Source of the DNA: Lingula anatina | Taxonomy: Eukaryota; Brachiopoda; Lingulata; Lingulida; Lingulidae | Direction of reading: 5' to 3' | Length of the DNA stretch: 64,000 bases | Assembly: GCF_001039355.2 (NCBI RefSeq) | Contig: NW_019774613.1 | Location: forward strand, 100,357 to 164,356 | Shown here: positions 1-11,700 of the stretch, one piece after another | Numbering within the stretch: position 1 is the stretch's first letter | How the letters are laid out: every line of letters begins with the position of its first letter | Notes under the pieces: model-generated | Seen by the model: only the letters and a program-made list of their open reading frames with translations | What the model was told of the DNA's origin: nothing | Database searches by the model: none | Position numbers and translations under genes: made by a program

Positions 1-388
1 AGACATTAGTAATGAATTGAGAGCTGAAAGGTTATTCTTTAAAAAAATAAAGTTATGTTAAAGAGTTATTCTTTAAAAATATCAAGTTATGTTGAAGAGA
101 TTAATAGAACAATTAAGACTCCTTTAAGTTTTCAAAGACATTTTCAACAAAGTCCAATGCAGTGTACACCTTACCAGTGCAACTTTTATAAAACATTTTA
201 AGAGAGAAATGGCCAAAGCCCCCAAAACCTTTCCTAAGAGTATTGAAGTGAATAAATTATTTAAATTGAATAAATGGCAATTTCTACATTGCTTTCAACT
301 TATTTGTTATTTGAATTGCTATTACAAAATTTTAAGTTTAAAAAAATATTGAATAAAAGTTGATAAATTTATTAAAAAACCATTTCAG
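1..388 (+). other. Intron of the LPCAT-like gene (partial)
   Basis: This is AT-rich sequence with no coding signal, ending in a CAG acceptor at 386-388. It is the 3' part of the intron before the first visible LPCAT exon. The upstream exons, which should carry the membrane segments and the HX4D acyltransferase motif, lie outside the window. Confidence 0.75.
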
Positions 389-3300
389 CTTTGGCAACCT
401 TTACTCAACCCATCTGGGTATCGAGAGAGGACCCAAACTCTCGACAAAACACCATTAAAGAGATAAAAAGACGCGCACAGTCCAAAGGGGAGTGGCCGCA
501 GATTATTGTTTTCCCAGAAGGCACCTGCACAAACCGTTCCTGTCTAATTACGTTTAAACCGGGTAAGTTCTCTGTTTATTTCTGTGGTTTGATAACAGAT
601 TGTGATTGCGCATTCATTAAGTTATTATTTCACTATTAAAGTGGCATCTGATTCATTTTTTATTTCAAGTAAAACTTTGAATTTATTTTAGTTATTTATG
701 ATCAGAATAACCTGATTCAGGGGTCTATAAAGCAGGACAACAAAGTCACAGATTTTGACAGAAAGGTTTTCAGAAAATTGTGACCGTCTTCTTGAAGACT
801 CAGGAGAAAGTTTATATAGCAGGCCCATAGCCAGCAATTTCAAGGGGGGGGGGGGGGGGGTCTTATCTGAATAAGTGAACCTTTTACCATGCAACCTTTG
901 TGTATCTAGATCAATTTTTACCCATAGCGAACCTTGTCTTGGCAAAAAATGATGGATTTGTTTTAACCCCCTCCCTGGCTACAGGGCTGATATAGACTGA
1001 TATGATTAACTTAATATTTATACAACATCGCATGCTTTTAGGTGGATTTTACCCTGGTGTCCCTGTTCAGCCAGTCTGCCTACGCTTTCCAAATAGATTA
1101 GTAAGTAGTGTGCTTTACTCTGAGAACAAGAGGCGAAATGGGTCAAGTTTGCTGCAGCAGTGAATGTGAATGATTAGAAAAATGATGAGCATGTGCTCTG
1201 TTAATTATGTACTTAGGCCAGTTTCACATGTCAAGAATTGTGGACAAAAAAAGTTGGTCTGAATTTTTAAACCAGAATTTTAGCGCCTTTCGACCCTTGA
1301 CAATCCTTTTCATTTAAAATTTGCACCTGTTTCATAACATTGTCAAGGAAGAATTAGCTAATATTGCTACTGTTGCTACTAGTCGCCATTCCAGTAAATT
1401 ACTACAGTTTTAACCTGAAATGATGTAGATCAAACGATGTGTGATAGCTAGAGCTTGTACAAGACATTATCAGTCCCCCTCAGCCCTGTCATACGTTGTG
1501 TTTTGAACCAATTGTGTGCAGTAATTGAACTAATTTCAAAAATTTTCCTTTCTCAGGATACATATACCTGGACATGGGAAGGCCCTGGGGCGTTTACTCT
1601 CTTCTGGCTAACTCTATGTCAAATACACAACAGGTTTGAAGTGGAGGTGAGGGATTATATTATTAAGTGTAATGCTTAGAATGGTTTTTATTTTAAAGAA
1701 TAACAAAGTTTAAGAAATTAAATTTGAGTGGTTTTGAAGTTTTATTTTAAATACAGGATTTGTGAAATGTTTTTGTATCAATCTGTCCAATTAATATTAT
1801 ATGTTTTTAATTCATAGATTGAGAATGTGTTGAGGAACTCTGGCATTTCAGTATTACCAAGTTCAAAATTATTTTGTTGTTTTTAACTTTAACTTATTCC
1901 TAGACCAGTGAATAGGAAATTTTAAGTTGATTATCTCATTTCTTTATAATTAGTACCTACCTGTCTACAAACCAAATGAAGAAGAAATTGCAGACCCTAA
2001 GCTGTTTGCCAAGAATGTCAGAGAGCAAATGACAAAGTAAGTATATAAAGGTGTTAGTAAGTAGTAAAAGAAAAGTATTTTTATTAAGTGTTGGTGTTTT
2101 TTTTTTTAATTTTACTACTTTTTGTTACGTTTTGTGTATAATTTAATATTCTGGGAGATTTTAAAAATTATTTCTAGTCCAAAAAAAAAAAAAAAGTTTC
2201 AAGTTGGTTAAAGGCGAGGGGATTCAAGTGGTTTAAATTAATATTTGGTGAACTAATTGATATGAACCATACATCTTTTGTCAAGTGCCTATTAACTTTT
2301 AAATTAATTTAAAATAAAGTTTTGAAATGAACTTACTTAATTCCAGGTGTGTGGACACCCCTGGCACAAACAACACATACTAAAGTTGAGAATTTTGAAT
2401 TAAAAGTTTAAAATGAACTTGAATATTTCTAGATGTCTGAATGTCCCTGCCACGGACCACACATTTGATGACTGTCGTCTCATGACCTATGCCGCCAAGC
2501 TCAAGTTACCAATGGCATCAGGCATTGTAGAGTTTAACAAAGTGAACAAGAAGCTAGGGTGAGATATGACATGATACGAGATGACTGAGACTGTAAAAAC
2601 ACTTGTTTACATACACATTTGCCATATACTTTTTTTCTTGCTGATTGGACAAAGTTAGGAGAAATGCATATGTTTCATGTTTAACACGTATACACTCAAC
2701 CAAAAAAAGTTAAAGCACATGAAGTTATTTTTCAATTACTAAAAACCTTGTAAACTATATAATGTAGTGGGAAAATTTCTAGGTAGCTAAAAAAGTAACG
2801 AATGGTAGGTGCATTAGACATCAAAATTTGGTTAATATGTTTATTTACCTCAGCTCATATGCTCATTTTATAATTTTTCAAAATAATGATGTTTTCTGAA
2901 ATTTTTTGGTCGAGTGTATGTTAACCAGTCTGAGAAAAGAAATGGGGAGAGGAGACATGCAGAAAACCCAATCATTATTACTGTAACAACATTATCTATA
3001 TAGAAAGGGCAATAAGTAGTATTTGTTTTTTGTGGACTTGCCGAACTATCTTTTATCCACCGGTGAATAAGTTCTTAGATCTGTCAAAAGGACATGACAT
3101 GATATTTAAATGTAAAAAATAACAAAAGATCTAAGAATCTCATTCAGATTTTTTTAATGCTTTTGAATTTTATCTGTATTTTATGCTGTATGTTTTGGAA
3201 TATTAAAGATGCATGTAGTATTTTGAAAAAAGTTTGTCTTTTTTGGGGACTTTCTCATTATACTGTGGTCATTTCATTTTGCAATGCAGCTGTAGATATT

Positions 3301-5750
3301 TATTATTATTATTAGATTGCATTTGATGAATAATTTTATGTTCTTCATATAGTGATTATTAAATGCAAGATTTTCATTTTTCATATTCTTATCCATTGAA
3401 ACAAGTAATTCTTAGTAATTAGAATCCGATTTTGCACTGTTGATTTAACAACCCTGCTGCTTGCACAAGTAAATGAAAATATAGAAATGATATCTCTTTA
3501 AATGAAAAAAAAAAGATGGTGTTCCATAAATGTTCACTGATTACTGCCCTGATTTACTGCTTTTCTTGCTTAATCCCCATCCCTCCCTAGCATCACCTTT
3601 GAGGCCGCTAAAGCCATGCTGGAGAAATTCCGCCAAATCCACACAGGAAAAGAGGGAAAGATCACGGTACAAGAGTTGGCGGAACATCTCAACCTGCCCG
3701 TATCGGAAGCACTGGAGGATGTTTTTAACATGTATGACAGGGTAAGGATTAAATAATAGTTTCTGTAGTAATAAATTATGTAATATGTTATTATTATTAT
3801 TAATTATTATGTTTAATAATAAATTAAATGTTGTTAATTTCAGACATGAGCCTTTTCAATGGAAACATGAAATTCTGCGTTTTTTAAATTCAATTCTGAT
3901 GGCTCCTGAGATTCGTCTTGCCTGAGATTCGATAAATATTCAGTTTTTTGAAACCTAGTCTTATGTCTGTGATTTGGTTGACATACATTAGCTCCTGCAT
4001 TTTGATTGGGGAGTTGTAGAAACGGTTTCTGTTTTTTCAGAACATTGTTTTCTTGATATGAAGAGGTAAACATGAAGATGAAAATAACTTGACTGTCTTG
4101 TGTCATTCAATACTTTGTACTTCATAGCCAATCAGTACACAGACCCATGCATTGTCATGCATTTCATCATCATCTGTCATGTAAATTTGCTGGGGGACAA
4201 ATGTTGTGTAGCAATAACTGAGGATGACTGCATGAAATATAATGACAAAATATCCATTACCTGAACCAATTTATACGACGCACTCAACACAAAGTCTGTT
4301 ACAGGAACGAGTCACACCTACTTCAAGTTTTCGCACTTGTGGTCATGTGACAATACACGCCACTGTACCCCTTTGTTATTACAACTACAAACGCCACTTA
4401 CAATTTCCTTTTTTTCCTTTACTTAACACAGTTTTGGGCCTGTCTCGATAGGTAGCTGTAGTTTTGACCTGCTTTTATCATTTGTGCTCAAAATTAAGTG
4501 CTTGTTCTCTGACTGTTCTCATGGTCTCCTTGTACTTCTTTTCATATCTTTATATGCTTGTTTATTTTCAGGATAATTCAGGTACCATAGATTTCCGTGA
4601 ATATGTGATAGGTTTATCTCTAGTCTCTGGGCCTGCAAATACTGAAGACACTATTCAGCTGGCTTTTCAGGTGAGATTATTAGATGAAATCATGAATTTT
4701 TTAAATGATAAGAAAATGATAAGAAATAATAACAAAAAGTATGGAAAAAATAGGACTTTGTATATTTATTTCTTGAAATCTTAGATTGAAATACAATTTG
4801 AACAAGTATCATTGAATGCTCTTAAATATTTAAAAGAAATTATTCTGTCATCTCTGGCATGCAGTGCTGTTATTAAAACCATTCACAAATGGAAGGCTGT
4901 TAACGAATGGCTCCAATTTCACCTGAGAACCTTTTATAGAGTACCGTACTAGATTTATTTCTTACATTTATAGCTGTTTGACTCTGAAGGCAAAGGCTAT
5001 CTATCCGAGTCCGACTTGGCTCAGATGTTGCACAATGCATTTGGCATGGATGAAGAAGGAGTGAGGAAGCTTTTCCAGCAGGTGGACAAAGACCAGGATA
5101 GCAAGATAAGCTTTGGTAAGAATTCCAAGTTTTTGAGTGTCTCAAAGTCACCTTTTCGATTTAATGTGAAGACAACTTTAGGAGAGCTTGAAATTTGTTT
5201 CCAACCTCTGCACCAGTAGAGTGACAACTCATCTAATATATTTCAAATGTTTTAAGCTGTAATCAGATTCAGTCTGTATATGATTGCTGCTGTTGTCAGC
5301 AGCTTGGCCAGCCTTGTGCACTTTCTTTATGATTACAATCACTTTAAAAGACAAAACATGACAAAGTTCATAGAATGGCCTAATCTTATCAGTTATATTA
5401 TTCTGTTTGCCATTTTGTAAATGTTAGAATTTTGTTCTTAAAAACAGGAGAACATTTTGTTTTATTATAACAGTAAAAGAATATTATTGATTATGGCATT
5501 GACTTCATAAGAATTTACACTGTTTGTAAGCCATGATGTTGGAGCATTATTTGTGCCTTTTGTTGGCCATCACATTATTTTATGTTTGAAAAAAAATGTA
5601 TTTCCTCCAGATGAATTCAAAGCCTATGCAAAGCAGAAGCCAGAATATGCCAAGCTGTTCATGACATACCAAAAATTGACAAACTCAGCAAATAGCGAAC
5701 AACCATTTGAAGAACAAATTGACAATGATGCTAAACAAAAGCAAGACTGA
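389..5750 (+). CDS. LPCAT2: LPCAT1/2-like lysophosphatidylcholine acyltransferase, C-terminal nine exons (5' partial)
   Basis: Exons: 389-562, 1042-1100, 1557-1646, 1954-2036, 2433-2558, 3591-3741, 4572-4670, 4974-5115 and 5611-5750. All have GT/AG borders and the phases join, giving 353 visible residues and a TGA stop at 5748-5750. The family transfers acyl chains to lyso-PC or lyso-PAF at the ER and lipid droplets. The first exon carries the acyltransferase motif FPEGTCTNRSCLITFKPG, and the next two match the family (GVPVQPVCLRFPN, TYTWTWEGPGAF). EF-hands follow: a canonical loop DRDNSGTIDFRE across exons 6-7, a divergent DSEGKGYLSESD and a near-canonical DKDQDSKISFDE. The C-terminus KQKQD fits a KxKxx ER-retrieval signal. 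The FREYVIGL stretch favours LPCAT2 over LPCAT1, but orthology is not settled. The HX4D catalytic motif is not in the window. Confidence 0.93.
820..989. repeat. MITE-like element with internal 17-bp poly-G tract
   Basis: The imperfect terminal inverted repeats are CAGGCCCATAGCCAG on the left and CTGGCTACAGGGCTG on the right. A G17 run lies at 844-860 and C-rich sequence sits near the right end. The element is inside an LPCAT intron. A related end, with CCTGTAGCCAG next to a G-rich tract, occurs at about 18445-18477. The boundaries are estimates. Confidence 0.55.
2691..2918. repeat. Tc1/mariner-like MITE with TA target duplication
   Basis: The left end CACTCAACCAAAAAAAGTT (from 2693) is an inverted match to the right end AATTTTTTGGTCGAGTG (to 2916). 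Both ends are flanked by TA (2691-2692 and 2917-2918). The size is about 224 bp and there is no transposase, so this is a non-autonomous mariner-type element in an LPCAT intron. Confidence 0.65.
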
Positions 5751-8125
5751 CGGTGTTATACCCATAATGCCACGCCCAAGTTAAGCTCAGCTATAGATGT
5801 CGCTTCAGTGAAGAATCAAGCAACAAGACAAGACTCATTTGACATTTAGATTTCAAATTTTGGGTTGTATTTACTTTTTCAGGAAGGACTGTGATGACTG
5901 ATTCAGAAATCTTTTTATTAAGAAATCAAAGACTACAGTTTACTAAATTTTCAGCAAAGCCCAGCTTCTTTACGATTTTCAAAGCTACATTAATTTTTCT
6001 CATGAGTGTTCTCCATCATCCATCAAAATACTAGGATCTCAAACAATCCCAACCACTTTGTATACATGATGATATTAATGTGAAGTGGTCAACCAAAATC
6101 AGGCAGATATTTTATATTCAATGTTATGTGTTGTAATATTTGTTTTACATTCTCTGGGTTTAGTCACGGATAGAGTTACTGCTCAATTTTATCTCTTTTT
6201 ATGTACTTATATGTATCCCTTCACTCCCTATATGTGTATTCGATATTGGGTGTTTTATATAGATAACTTATACTTGGATGATTATTGATATTATTAAAAC
6301 AGTAGTGTCCTGAAATGATCTAATTCTGGGAAAGAAAAGCTGTTGGATGGCTATATGTAAATGGATATCAAGTTAATATACCCAGTTGCTTGGATTTTAT
6401 CAAAATCATGAACTTCAAGACAAAATCAGGTAGAAAATTGGTTGAACTGATTGCTCCACCAGGAAAATAATTCCTGAGTACTTGTCATAAATGTTTTGCC
6501 ATAAATTGTTATCGTAATATGTAAAATGTGCTGCTGGTTGTGTGTGTAAATATTTTTGAGCTGTTTGTATAATATGTGTAATATTTAATGTGTATAGGGT
6601 TTATGCCTGCTGTGTTTTAAGATCTGAAATTTCGATGATCAGCTAGATGTTGTTCTGTGAACAACAAGTTTCTCATGGATGTCTGGGAATTTGCATCAAT
6701 CTCAGTCTTTTAGTTTTTAATAAATGATTAGTAACAGTTGAAATCATGGCTCTTATCAGAATCCTCTTTTTTATATTCAGTTGTTGGATATTTTGATGTT
6801 AAGCAAAGAAATGCCATAATGGCTGCCATCTTAAGTAACTATAGCTGACTTTAAAAGTGAAATCCAAACAATTTCAGAGTGGAATAGTCATCCAGCTTAG
6901 ACTAGTAATAAAATGTATCACAGACCTGCTTTATTTTTGGCTAGTGCTCATGCTTTTGTAATGCTTTAACATGTTTTAATTAGGCTATCAGATACTAAGG
7001 TTTTGAACCTTCCTGTATCCTCTTCAACATTGTAATGAGCTTTCTGATTTATACTGTAACTTATATTGAAATATATGTACATCTCAGTTTCACATGCTAG
7101 ATTTTCTGACATTCCCCTTAAAGGCTTTGAATGCTTTGTGAAATGGTGGTTTTATATATTATACATCTGACTACGCATTTCTTTAATAAGCTGATGCATG
7201 CTTGCTTATAGGTGTTATGGGTATAAGATTATTAAAGCCCTTAGCTATTGCTTTGGTGCCAGTTAATATGTAATATTGCTGTGAGCTGATATCAATAGAG
7301 TAGTATTTAGTTGTATAGGTATTACATAGCTGATGTCTAGATTAGTATTGCTGCTGTTTCTTTTCTTAGAAATAGAGAAATTGATGCATGTGTGGCTGGA
7401 ATGAAAAGCACAATCTTTTTATTACAATTGGTCATTAAGGAGTTCTGGATCTGTTTGGTTCACTTTTGTATATTATTAGTTGTCCTGGTAAGTATAACTT
7501 TGTGCAAAAGGTCATGTAGTGACAGTTACCATTGTAATATTTGAAGTCAACTTAAGAAATGTTTAACCAAGCACACACTTACTAAATGAAAGTCTGGTAC
7601 TTATTTTAGAAATGTGTATGTTGACGTTTTGAATAAATAAACCTATTTGGACTACAGTGGAAGGATCTCTCTCACCCAATCTCACTTTATAGGTAAAGAA
7701 ATGCAACTAGTTAAGTAATTTTATATGCTGATTGATGGCACATCTTGTGTTTCTAGGCAATATAAAAAATCACATTATTGGAAGTATGCATGTCTACACC
7801 TGCTAAATATACCAGAATATTCATACTGTGCATAATAGGTATATACTTGTTTTATTATCAGGAATATAGTGCAATGTATTTCAATGGTTTTACTGTAAAA
7901 GTTCAGTTCAGCATTTGTATTGATTATAAGTGAAGCAAAGGTTTTATTTGTATTTATTACTTAATGAATATTCTAACATTTTTGCCGAAGAAGAAAATCA
8001 AGATTGAAAGGCATGTATGTATTATTACAATACTTAACTAAACACAGATATTGTGTCCGAATTGGATGCTGTCATTTGCACTGTTTGCTGTATCAATTTT
8101 AAGATTGTTTATCAGTGTTAATAAA
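5751..8125 (+). other. LPCAT 3' UTR with alternative poly(A) signals
   Basis: This is AT-rich sequence after the LPCAT stop without splice or coding signals. AATAAA hexamers lie at 6719-6724, 7632-7637 and 8120-8125, so the transcript may end at any of several sites. The actual cleavage site cannot be read from DNA alone. Confidence 0.5.
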
Positions 8126-8212
8126 GGTTAATTATTATACCTAAAAGCAATTGTTTTGAGATTCTGTTTCCCATGCCAAATGTTCTCCACTATACTTCCC
8201 TGCACATAATTT

Positions 8213-8555
8213 GCAAGTCAAACCCCAAAGGGAAGAAAAATGATTGGTTTTCTTAGAAAAATGAGTGTTAGAGGAAAAAATTAGCACAGAAATATTTCAA
8301 GTAAAAGTAGACCATCATATAGGCAAATAGAATTGGTGACTTGAACCACGTTTGATCGTTCTTTTTTATGATTAAAAGGATAATTTTTTAAAGTCAAGTC
8401 AAACCCCAAAGGGTAGAAAATGATTGGTAAGAAAAATGAGTGTTAAAAAAAAGAACTAGCACAGAAATATTTCAAGTAAAAGCAAACTATCATATAGGAA
8501 AATGAAATCGGATATTTAAATTACATGTTTGATAATTCTTTTTATGATTTAAAAA
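8213..8555. repeat. Diverged tandem duplication, unit about 180 bp
   Basis: The first copy (about 8213-8380) and the second (about 8394-8555) share, in the same order, GTCAAACCCCAAAGGG, ATGATTGGT, GAAAAATGAGTGTTA, the block AGCACAGAAATATTTCAAGT, CATATAGG and GTTTGAT. The second copy is slightly shorter. It lies between the LPCAT 3' end and the ABHD promoter. Confidence 0.75.
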
Positions 8556-8639
8556 ATCGGAGATTTTCCAAAATGTCAGTACATTGCAAAATGTAGTGCA
8601 GGTCATACCTATTATGTTAGAATGGGAGTTATTTATAGC

Positions 8640-8719
8640 TATTCTGATCACGTGACTGGGGAATCCCTCGTGACGTAAAAGTCACATGACTGAGTAAAAT
8701 AAACACCAAAGAGTAGAAG
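8640..8719 (+). promoter_or_regulatory. Putative ABHD4/5-like promoter with E-box and CRE-like sites
   Basis: The 75 bp before the start codon hold TCACGTGAC (8648-8656, an E-box resembling MiT/TFE or USF sites), a CRE-like TGACGTAA (8671-8678) and GTCACATGAC (8681-8690, a second near-palindromic E-box). No TATA box is evident. The assignment rests on motif clustering just upstream of the start codon. Confidence 0.45.
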
Positions 8720-11700
8720 ATGGCCGACGAAGAAATAAATAGCCAAGTTGAATTAGATGTGGACAAGTAAGTAAGGAATGATATCCATAAAAATTCAGTC
8801 ACACACAAAGAGGATGTTTCAGATAAACTGCACAATATGAAATCAAGAAAATATGTTTTGCAATACGCCTTACTTTACTGGTGTCTGATGAGTCTTAATC
8901 AGACAAAACCAGGCTTAGACAGCTTACGCAACGATGACTTGACATTTTAAATCCCAAAAATTTTTTCATAAAGCTATTTGGGTCTTATCAAGGGTAGTAA
9001 CTCTTAAGATCAATACATTTATCACACACTAGGTTAAATATTTCTGTCAAACTCCCGTTTTTTGGAACGATGAGGGGGCATTGAGATTCTACTGGCCCGG
9101 GGAAATAAAACTACCGGTAGTAACTTCATAAATCCGACAAAATCTAATGTCCTAGCTAGCTGTAACTAATAATAATGATAATGATAATAAAATGATAATA
9201 AAATAATTATTATATGTAACAGAGCGGGAATTATACGCAATATGATCATGTTTTTGCATCATTTTCAGTGCTGGCTGGTTACGAAGAAAACTGCGATGGA
9301 AGCCAACATCTAAAGGACTGTTAGCAGAGGCCGAGCAGAAACTGTTTCAGTGTAAGGGAATCTATAGGGACCATTCCCATAACCCTATCGTACTAGCAGT
9401 GTCGAACTATCTCCAAGGGGATTCTTGCAAAATTGCATCCTAGCAGCTTCAGTGGGCGTGACAGACATTTAGGCTGCTTAATTAAAGTGAATCCCCTCGG
9501 AGTTAGATCGATCGTGCTAGTACGATAGGTTTACGTGAACCCAGTCTTATTATAATAGTTTATCAACAGTATTCACAAATGGCTTTCTCCTTGATTGGGA
9601 AATGAATCCCAAAACCACATACAGAAAACAACTTCAGAATATAAGACTAGTCTACTATAATGCTAATATGGAAATTTTTTTTCTTAATTTATAAATTTTA
9701 ATACGAAATTAAATTGTCTTATAGACACCAAAGTGATAAGACTATTTAGTATTTACAGATGCATGGACTATAAGTAAAAGTATATCTGAGAGATTATCTT
9801 AATTTAGCTTTCAGAAAAAAGGCGATGACTGGATCAACAGCAAAACGACTGTTATTAGTAATTTATTTGTCATATCCTAAATATATTAAACTCTTTTTGC
9901 AATTAGTCTAAATGATACAGACTCACAAACCTGTGTCTGTTTATGATTACAATTATTTACTTTCTACATGCAAAATACTTTCAAACATTTTGTGTCTTAA
10001 TTTTAGCTCTCAAAGGAAAATACCAGGGCAAGTACATCCCTGTATCAAATGGGCAAAATCAAATCTGGACAATATGTTTTAACGGACAGTTACAGTCAGT
10101 TAAAACTGAGACCACCACAGATGACAAATCCTCCTCTTCTTCACACCATCATCATCACCATCATCACCACCACCACCATCATCACGACCATTCTTCAAAG
10201 AAATCTCCCCTCATCCTCATTCATGGCTTTGGAGGTGGAGTAGGCCTATGGGCACGAAACCTACTTCCATTATCAAAAGACCGACCCCTCTATGCATTTG
10301 ACGTCCTAGGCTTTGGGAGAAGCTCAAGACCTGATTTTGGCCACGACCCTAGTGAGATCGAGGAGGAATTCGTCCAGTCCATCGAGGATTGGAGAAAGGG
10401 TGTTGGTCTGGAGAAATTTGTCATGTTGGGTCACAGTTTTGGAGGATTTTTGTCAGCGGCCTATGCATTGAGACATCCAGAGCATGTGGAACATGTGATA
10501 CTGGTGGACCCCTGGGGCTTCCCTGAAAAGCCGGCAGATTATCAGCAGCTCAGGAGGTTACCTGTGTGGGCCAGGGCTATAGCACGGATGTTACAGCCGT
10601 TCAATCCACTGGCAGGGTTAAGGGCACTGGGACCCCTAGGTAAGACAAGCCACTGGTCAGGTATTCATAAGCCCCATTCCCATTGACAACATTGATCTGC
10701 ATGGTTCGACCCAACTCTGTGAGGATTCTAGCTGACTGCAGTCAGCTTAACTGAATGACATGCCTCTTTCTGATAGATAATATAAAAGCTGGTGATTATA
10801 CAAGTACGTTTGAAACAAGAGGAAGGGTGTCATTCAGTTAAGCTGATTGCACTCGGGGAGAGTCCCTGCAGAGTGGGGTGGATCCGCATAGACCAATGGT
10901 GTCTATGGGAATGGGGTCATAAAGCTCACACAGTGAGACATATTTAAAAGGCCTTTTAACTGATAATTCACATTGAGCATTCTACGTTTAAAGCATTCTG
11001 TTTTGAACATTCTTCCATTAAATTATGCTACAGTGGACTTCACTCACTTTCAGTCTCTCAAAACAGAAATGCTTAGCTAGAGTACTTGATGTGAAAAGGA
11101 CTTGACAGTCATAGATTATTCATTCACATTAGTTTTGCATGGATTATAAACATTAAAACAAATTGTATATTATTATCATTGTTATAGTTAATTTAAATTG
11201 TCTGATAAATTCACAGGTCCAGGCTTGGTTAAAAAATTCCGCCCAGATCTGATGCGTAAATTTGGCAATGAGGAAGATGATGGGTCTATCCAGAACATAG
11301 CTGATTATATCTATCACTGTAATGCTCAGGACCCAAGGTAAGAGACAGACTTCTGATATTAAAATTGAAAACCAATAGTCACCATATGTTTATCAAATTA
11401 ATTTTCTACAAGTTCACGGGGCGTGGCTACATGAAAAATTGATATAAAATTAGAATTTTCGTGTTGGGCACAAAATGGTAACAAGCCATGGCTGTAATTT
11501 GTGTGTTTTGATATTGTCAAATAACTTGTCAGCTCTGCCAAAATAAATTTGAAGTGAATGAATCAAATATGATCAAACTTGAAAAGGTTTAGTGTTTGGT
11601 GATGTTTTATACTGAAGACTATTTTGGAAAAAAAATCGGCATTTAGTGTTTCATTAACAATAATTAGCAGTAATCTGAAATCTCATGTAGTCTTTCTAGA

